Part shown: positions 57,478 to 64,000 of the stretch, piece after piece | How the letters are laid out: every line of letters starts with the position of its first letter | Position numbering within the stretch: position 1 is the stretch's first letter | From: Cocos nucifera | Taxonomy: Eukaryota; Streptophyta; Magnoliopsida; Arecales; Arecaceae | DNA length: 64,000 nucleotides | Direction: 5' to 3' | NCBI GenBank assembly: GCA_006176705.1 | Contig: QRFJ01002518.1 | Coordinates: 248,001 to 312,000, forward strand | Made by a program: the position numbers and the translations under genes | The notes under the pieces: generated by a model | What the model was told of the DNA's origin: nothing | Seen by the model: only the letters and a program-made list of their open reading frames with translations | The model's database searches: none

Positions 57478-58941
57478 TGTTGACAACCCGAGAGGGGGGG
57501 TGAATTAGATTTTTCAAAACTTAAAGCTAGTTGGATGCTATTTTTTTTTTAAAAAAAATAAGTGATGTGATGGTGTATGCTTTAGTTTTAAATATGCAAA
57601 AATGTAGAAATGTAAATGGAATGAAGTAAACAAGGCAATCACCAATACTAAAAAATTTATAGTAGTTCAGTGCCTCTTGCACCTATGTCCACTCCATAAG
57701 GCCCATTTAAAAATTTCACTATAATCTCTTTAAGATTATAGCTAGATAGTTTTTTAAGACTCACTATTCAAAATCTGATTGATTTTTACACCGGCTCACC
57801 AACCACAACCAAATCCTGAGCCAACCCTTGACTTATAATCTAATTTTCAGGCTTGGATAAGCCTTTTCCTTAGCTTCAAAACCCTATTGAAGCTAAGTTA
57901 CAAGAAAGAGAAAAGTTGAGCAAAAAAAATAAATAAAAAGTTCTTTTGATGAGAAAATAAGTCGATGAAGCTTTTTGGAATCTTCTTTGTTGAAGGCTTT
58001 TGAGTTTTTGAGCTTGTCTTCTTGCTGAATGGAATCTCTTGATTTTATTTTTCTTGAAGATGGAAGTTGAATGCTCTCTGTTTAATACTTTTTGGACTAT
58101 TTTCTTTAACTTTTTATTTCTCTTAATAAATGAATAGTCATATCTCTTCCTCCGGGTGTTTTGTAGGTGATTTTCCACGTTTGGTAGGCTGGAGAATCTT
58201 ATTTGACCGTTAGAGAAGCAAAAATGATCGTTTGAACCTAATCTACATAGTTCTGGATAGTTTGCAGAAACTAGCCATTGGAGCTCGAGTCGAACCTCGA
58301 GTCGACTCAAGCCTCAGCTTGAGATCTTTTGCTCCAGTCGTTCTTCTGCTCGAGAGTTTTACTCTACTCAATCCTCAGCTCATGGACCTCGAGTCGACTT
58401 GAGCCTCCGCTTGAGACTATGCCCAATTTTGCTTCAAAATTATTATCTTCTATATTTTTTCTGAGACTTCGACTCAAGAATCTCGAGTCGACTCGAGCCT
58501 CTGCTCGAGACCTTGCCCCAAAATCATCATTCTCTGGATTTTCACTAAGACTTCGACTCGAGAACCTCGAGTCGACTCGAGCCTCCGCTCGAGACTGTTC
58601 CTTCTGAAACTTATGCATACCAGTCTGTGTATTAGCTCAAGCAGAATAATGAGTCAAACCATGAGTTAACTCGTGGGCTTCTTAAGCTGAAAAATTTTAA
58701 TTCCCCCAAAGATTTTTCTCTTCAATTATGGTTTAGGAATGTCCTTTGCAAACCTTGTTTCAGATGTGATTTATGCTTCAAAAGCCTCAAAATCTTCTCT
58801 ATCAATTTTTAATGGCATTTATATGGAAGTTTTATTTGGTACTTTAAAATGCATCCTGAAACATGATCTCAACAACTTCATTAGTTCAAATATATAATCA
58901 AATATTTTGTTACTCATTAAAATCAATCCTTGGAGTCAACA
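57478..58941 (-). repeat. 3' LTR of the SIRE-type element
   Basis: 1464 bp. On the + strand it begins TGTTGACAACCC and ends GGAGTCAACA, so its termini are a 7-bp inverted repeat (TGTTGAC/GTCAACA). The purine tract on the minus strand (58942-58965, AAAAAGGAGAAGAT) abuts it. The second LTR is outside the window, so the end calls rest on TG/CA ends and the tract. Confidence 0.8.
58275..58600. repeat. Four ~90-bp repeats with CTCGAGTCGACTCGAG palindrome
   Basis: Units begin near 58294, 58387, 58481 and 58566. Each has CCTCGAGTCGACTCGAGCCT or a one- to two-base variant, followed by CCGCTCGAGAC. The core CTCGAGTCGACTCGAG is a perfect 16-bp palindrome. Further copies of CTCGAGTCGACTC lie at 61518 and 61549, outside the LTR. 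Confidence 0.85.
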
Positions 58942-58965
58942 ATCTTCTCCTTTTTGATGATGACA

Positions 58966-59681
58966 AAATTTCGAGTATATGAGCGAGAAATGTGCAATAA
59001 CAATGCATTAAGAATATTTTCAACAGATTAATGATTTAATCCCTTTTGTATTTTCATATTTATCTCCCCTTCAATTTATGCTTGCATTTTTAATATGTCT
59101 TTTCAATTCAAGATTGAGTTTTCTGCTTGTACTCATTAGAATGGTAAATTGTCAGCATATACCCATATGTGTGTGCCAAGCATTAGTATTAAATAATCAT
59201 GCATAGAGTGTGTATTATGGCACAAACTCCAAACTTTTAATGCACATTATATATGCTAAAAATTTCAATGCTTAACATATTCATGCTTAACACATTCAAG
59301 CTAAAAATTTTCATCTTAACACATTTATACTAAAAATTTTAGATTTAACACATTCAAAGTGAATGAATTCATGCTCATATATATATTACTCCCCCTTTTT
59401 GTCAACAATAAAAAATATAAAGTTAAGGCAAATGTTCAGAACGAGTGCAAGAGTAAGTGATCATGAATTTTATTGCTTTAACAAAATGAGTGTGTTAAGC
59501 CACCAAAACATACTAAGATATAATGAAACATCAAGTTCAAGGCAAGATCAGGATAAGCAAGTTTACATCTATAAGTACCAAGTACATGAAGTCAAATACA
59601 AATATAGAGTCAAATACAACCATACACTCCTAATACATAGATCTAAATACAAGAAGTGGATAGACACTAGAGCCTATGAGA
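58966..59681 (-). other. Non-coding stretch between ORF3 and 3' LTR of the SIRE-type element
   Basis: About 700 bp with short repeats of TTAACACATTCA and GCTAAAAATTTTCAT words near 59262-59360. No open frame of note. Confidence 0.6.
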
Positions 59682-61133
59682 CTACTCATCATTAGATGGA
59701 ATTTCTAATGTCTGGGATGAGGCTCGTGAAGTAGAAGGTCTGGCTCTCTTGCTCCGAGTTCTAGCAGAAGGTCCGGCTACCTGCGAGGAAGAAGGCTCTT
59801 CACAAGTATAGACTCTAAGTGGTGGTCTACTTTTACTCATGGATACCTGGATGGTCTGATCAGGTGACATAGGTGGAGGAGGTGAAGGTCGTGGCATGGC
59901 TGCCCTAGCCGCGGCATCTGCTACTATTGCCATTGGTATTGTATTTGGAGTGAGTCTCTCTATTTTTTCGATCAAACTGCCCATGGCTCCAAGTACTGAA
60001 ATGATGCCCTGCTACTGTGCCTGACCCAAACTACTGATTGCTGCCATCATCTCAGTGCCTCCAGACTCAATGCTCTCCCTAAGCCGAGCAATCTCCTCAA
60101 TGATGCTAGAGTGATCAATGGATGTGTCATATATATGCTCCCTCTGCTTCAGAATAGAAAGCCTCTAAGAAATAGATCTCATCTATGTCTGTATAGTCTC
60201 TACTCTCTCAGATAGTTTCTGAATCTCTCTACTGACTTTGGTAGATATCATGTCTACCAGTCTCTCCATAGATGCAGAGTCAGCAGGTGGTGTCTAAGGA
60301 AACCTCCCCATGGGTAGAGCTCGAGGTGTCATAGGTGTACCAGGGTTAGTGTTAGGTGCATCTCGGGCTGCCACTAGAGTAGAGGGGTCTCTTGCTTCTA
60401 CAACTCTGGGCGCTCTCCTCTCTTGATCAGAAATGTTCTTGACCCATCTTCTATCCTCTATGTGATACTGCATTTTGGTCAAGGCTCTCATGTCATATAT
60501 ATCATAGTGAGACTGCTTCTTACTTATTTCATTTTCTAGTGACTCTCCGACAGTCTCAAATATCCTGATCAGGACCATGCCATAGGGTAAACATACTTTG
60601 TTTCTAGATGTTGCCTCTCTCATTTGATGCATCATAATGCCAGGTAGATTTATCTGAGTTTTTTGAACCATCAAATACATCATGCATAGCTCTCTTTCAG
60701 ACACAAAATCATATCTACCTAATTTTGGAATAAAAATCCCACTGATAATATGATAAAAAACTATCATTTTCACCGATAGTGTGGGTGCCAGTACATCTCC
60801 TATAATATCATTCCTGCCTACAATTAGTCTTAAATTCCTCTTTTTGTCAGATAATTTATCGAGCACAAAACTTTCTTTTGTGATATCAAAAATTTGAGCC
60901 AAACTCTCCTCCATCACTTCAATTTGTATACTCTTGACTGTACTTATAATTTCAAAAAATCTCCTTTTAAGATTTTCATAGAACTCTCTAACCAACTTAG
61001 GGTACATGACGATATCCATTGTGCAAAAATTTCTCCATCCCATCCTACCAATCCAAGTCCCAATAGAAAAATTGTAACTTTCAAAGAAATCAAAATCAAT
61101 TCTCCTCCCCATTGCAATGGTTCTAGTGGCCAT
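59682..61133 (-). pseudogene. SIRE-type third ORF (putative plant transposon protein domain)
   Basis: One frame of 484 codons from MATRTIAMGRR (61133) to SNDE (59682), broken only by four TAG codons (+ strand CTA at 60294, 60183, 60165 and 60013). The first 200 residues (GWRNFCTMDIVMYPKLVREF, YENLKRRFFE ... LPYGMVLIRIFETVGESL) match the 'putative plant transposon protein' domain (PF20167 type, from memory). The C-terminal part looks coiled-coil and ends in a Pro/Ser-rich tail. It sits downstream of pol, where SIRE elements carry an extra or env-like ORF. Its role is not known. I see no signal peptide or clear membrane segment. Confidence 0.7.
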
Positions 61134-61989
61134 CCTACCGATAGGTGAAGGTGGTGGAGGAGGTGAGTTCGGTATACCTTGATCTTGTTAAGGTTCTTCC
61201 TGAATGAATTCTTTCGAAGGTTGAAAAACCTCAGATGTTTGGGATGTCACTTGTTCCATTCGGGTTTTCCTTCTCCTCTCCCATTCTTCGGCTCCACAGG
61301 TATTACAAACTTTTTGCACTTCATGCCTTTCTCCAACCATTTTATCCAAATTCGGTTCCTAACTTTACGAATCGAAGGAAAGAGGTGGTAGGAAAGTAAG
61401 TAGACACTGTTAGATTGAGTTTGGGAGAATGAGAGGCCCTCTGCTCGTCGAGATGAAGAATCTCTAGGGCATCGCGAATAGTCATGGATCCATTTTAATC
61501 GCCTATTGCCCCGATCCTCGAGTCGACTCATGGTTTTGAACTAGTTTGCTCGAGTCGACTCGACCAATAGTTCTGAAACTTCTAGAGTTTTAGAGGAAAT
61601 TTGATATTTAGATAATATTTAGTTATTTTCTAAATATTGATCATTAATTTTGTACTTAAGATTTTAATTCTTTTGTGTTTAATTTGATTTACTTGGAGAT
61701 TTGAAGAATGAAATTTAATCGGGTTGGTAGCATAGTCCTAAGTCTCTTCTAATAATACTAAATTTTTCTTCACCCAGGAGTTTTGTGAATATGTCAGCTA
61801 ATTATTTATTAGTATTAATAAATTCAAGCACCACATCATTATTTTGTACATGATCTCTTATGAAATGATGTCTTATCTCAATGTGTTTGGATCTTAAGTG
61901 TTGAATTGGGTTCTTGGTTAAATTGATTACACTTGTGTTGTTACATCTTATGGGTATCTTATTAAGTTTGAATCTAAAATCTTCTAATT

Positions 61990-62960
61990 ATTAATTAATC
62001 TAAAGAATTTATGCACAACAGCTCCCAGCAACTATATCTTCAGCCTTGGCCATTGAGAGTGCTACCGAGTTTTGTTTCTTACTAAACCAAGAAATTAAAT
62101 TTACTCTTATGATTTGACATGTGCCACTAGTGCTTTTCCTATCAAATTTGCACCCAGCAAAATCAACATCAGAGTAACTAATTAATTCAAATTGAGATGC
62201 TCTATCATACCATAGTCCTATATTAAGTATTCCAGATAAGTATCTAAAGATTCTTTTGACAGCAAGCAAATGTGATTCTCTAAGGTCTGATTGATACCTA
62301 ACACATGCAAATACTGAATATTATATATGGCCTACTTATAGTAAGATAAAGAAATGAGCCTATCATACCTCTATATAATTTTAAGTCTACTTTCTTATCT
62401 TTCTCATCTTTGTCAAGTTTGCAAAATATACTCATTGTTGTGCCAATTAGTCTTGAACTCTCCATCCCAAACTTCTTGAGTATTTTTTTTGTATATTTTG
62501 TTTGGTTGATGGAGATCCCCTCTTCATTTTGCTTGATTTGGAGTTCGAGGAAGAAGTTTAACTCTCTTATCATGCTCATCTCAAACTCACCCTGAATTAG
62601 CTTAGCAAATTCTTGACAAAGAATTTTATTAGTGGTACCCAAAATAATATCATCCACATAGATTTGTACAACTAATAGATTCTCATCTTTTTTTTTTAAG
62701 AACAAGATTTTATCAACATTTCCTCTAATAAATTCATTATCTAGTAAAAATTTACTTAATTATTCATACCAAGCACGTGGAGCTTGTTTTAGACCATACA
62801 GGGCTTTATGTAATTTGAATACATGATTTGGAAGTGCATAATTTTCAAATCCAGGTGATTGTTCAACATCTACTTCTTCTGCTATATAACCATTATGAAA
62901 TGCACTTTTTACATCAATTTGGTATAATTTGAAGTTCATGAAATATGCAAATGCAAGCAA
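61990..62960 (-). pseudogene. RT and RNase H of the SIRE-type pol
   Basis: RT: FKLYQIDVKSAFHNGYIAEE (about 62930), YGLKQAPRAWY, then after a break VQIYVDDIILGTTN with the YVDD catalytic box intact (about 62640), and SMIRELNFFLELQI. RNase H: MLAVKRIFRYLSGILNIGLW (62269), SYSDVDFAGC, SFSKKQNSVALS-type motif and IVAGSCCA. Breaks near 62760, 62300 and 61990 stop translation. Confidence 0.85.
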
Positions 62961-63289
62961 TAGTCTAATGATCTCTAATCTAGCTACAAGGGCAAAGGTT
63001 TCATCAAAATCAATGCCTTCTTCCTAATTATATCATTTTGCTCTAATCTAGCCTTATTTCTTATAATGGTTCCATGTTCATCTAATTTGCTTCTATATAC
63101 CCATTTAGTTTCAATTATTGGATGGTCATTTGATCTATCGACTAAGGTCTACACTTTGTTTCTTTCGAATTGATTTAATTCTTCTTGCATTGTATCTATC
63201 CAATATGGATCATTTTCAGCTTCTTCTATTGATTTAGGTTCAATTTATGAAACAAAAGCTATGTAATTGTTTACATTTCTAAGATAAGA

Positions 63290-64000
63290 TCATGTTCTTA
63301 CCTCTTGTGATGGATCACTGATTATAAGATCTTTATGATGTTTATATGCATACCTCCATTCTTTTGGCGGCTCCTCTTTTGGACTGTGAGAGGACTCTTC
63401 ATTCTTTTTTTCTTCATTATTTTGAGGTGAAGCATCCTTACGTGTTAGATTATCCATCTTGTCATGAAAATTTTCTGCATCCTCATCTAAAGCATCTTCC
63501 TTTTTAGCAGATTTGTCATTATATTCATCAAAGATAATATGAATTGATACTTGAGTTCTCTTGTTGAAGATTCTATATGCCTTGCTCGATGAGGAGTATC
63601 CTAAGAAGATACCTTCATCAGACTTGGCATCAAATTTTTTTAGATTATCTTTTTCATTGTTAAGTATGAAGCATTTGCAACCAAACATATGAAAATAGTT
63701 GATATTTAGTTTTCTATCTTTCCAAAGTTTATATGGGATTTTCTTTAAAATAGGTCTTATTAGAACACAATTTAATATATAACATACAATATTTATTGCT
63801 TTAGCCCAAAAATATCTAGGTAAATTACTTTCACACAACATAGTTCATACCATTTCTTCTAGTATTTGATTTTTTCTTTCTACTATTCTATTTTATTATA
63901 GAATTCTAGATGCTGAAAAATTATAATTATTTTTTTTTATTATAAAAATTTTTAAAGTACTGATTTTCAAATTCTATACCATGATCACTATGTATGCAAA
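63290..64000 (-). pseudogene. Integrase C-terminal part of the SIRE-type pol
   Basis: From the window edge the frame includes the D-box region (SDHGIEFEN-like) with stops. From 63841 an open stretch continues with MLCESNLPRYFWAKAINIVC, YILNCVLIRPILKKIPYKLW and MFGCKCFILNNEKDNLKKFD. The copia GKG-like region EGIFLGYSSSSKAYRIFNKR follows, then an acidic linker. The N-terminal zinc finger is outside the window. Confidence 0.85.

Larger units (their letters stand above)
57478..64000 (-). mobile_element. Ty1/copia SIRE-type retrotransposon, minus strand, 5' part beyond window
   Basis: The 3' LTR is at 57478-58941. In element orientation the order is integrase core and C-terminus (64000-63290), RT (62960-62298), RNase H (62269-61990), an extra ORF (about 61530-59682), a polypurine tract and the LTR. 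Pol order INT-RT-RH marks Ty1/copia. The extra ORF downstream of pol and the pol sequence fit the SIRE/Maximus lineage. Frames are broken, so it is not autonomous. The 5' LTR, gag and protease lie right of the window. Confidence 0.88.

Overview
This is nuclear DNA from a flowering plant, probably a monocot. My best guess is a palm, from the long repeat-filled introns and the mix of retroelements, but that guess rests on memory, not on a search. The window holds two conserved, intron-rich host genes in convergent orientation, followed by about 31 kb of nested and side-by-side LTR retrotransposons. I see no rRNA, tRNA, CRISPR array or bacterial-type system.

Left part (1-11 kb): the 3' half of an RRP6-LIKE 3 / EXD2-type 3'-5' exonuclease gene lies on the + strand. 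Six exons between 1146 and 8912 encode the end of the nuclease part, the HRDC domain, an HNH-like cysteine/histidine module and the tail. The catalytic exonuclease exons lie left of the window.

Middle (11.1-32.3 kb): a complete AXR1 gene (regulatory subunit of the RUB/NEDD8-activating E1) lies on the - strand. I could join 14 exons (11110-32310) into one open frame of 524 codons plus stop, with GT-AG introns throughout. Its introns are stuffed with repeats. Intron 10 carries a degenerate 5.7-kb Ty3/gypsy chromovirus inserted into an older fold-back repeat. Intron 7 carries a 731-bp Tourist-like MITE with TTA target duplications and a pyrimidine-tract element. Intron 8 carries a relic of a BED/hAT zinc finger. 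Intron 3 carries tandem duplications.

Right part (32.8-64 kb): a Tat-lineage, gag-only element begins about 0.5 kb upstream of the AXR1 start codon (32824-49476). Its 5' LTR is split by a full-length but dead Tat element (33830-45526) flanked by CTTTT. That inner element has two RNase H domains, 45-bp repeats in its LTRs and a 3.4-kb tandem-repeat tail, most of it built on the near-palindrome GGAGATAAGATCTCC. Next comes a minus-strand, gag-only Athila-like element (50129-57382) with GCCAT target duplications and a doubled primer-binding site. Last is a minus-strand Ty1/copia SIRE-type element (57478 to beyond 64000) with a third ORF downstream of pol and repeats of the palindrome CTCGAGTCGACTCGAG in its LTR.

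Three themes recur. Different retroelement families each carry short tandem repeats built on small palindromes. Their reading frames are broken mostly by TAG, TAA or TGA where Gln, Trp or Arg is expected, which fits decay of methylated cytosines. The two gag-only elements look like non-autonomous partners of full elements. The host genes stay intact despite the load.
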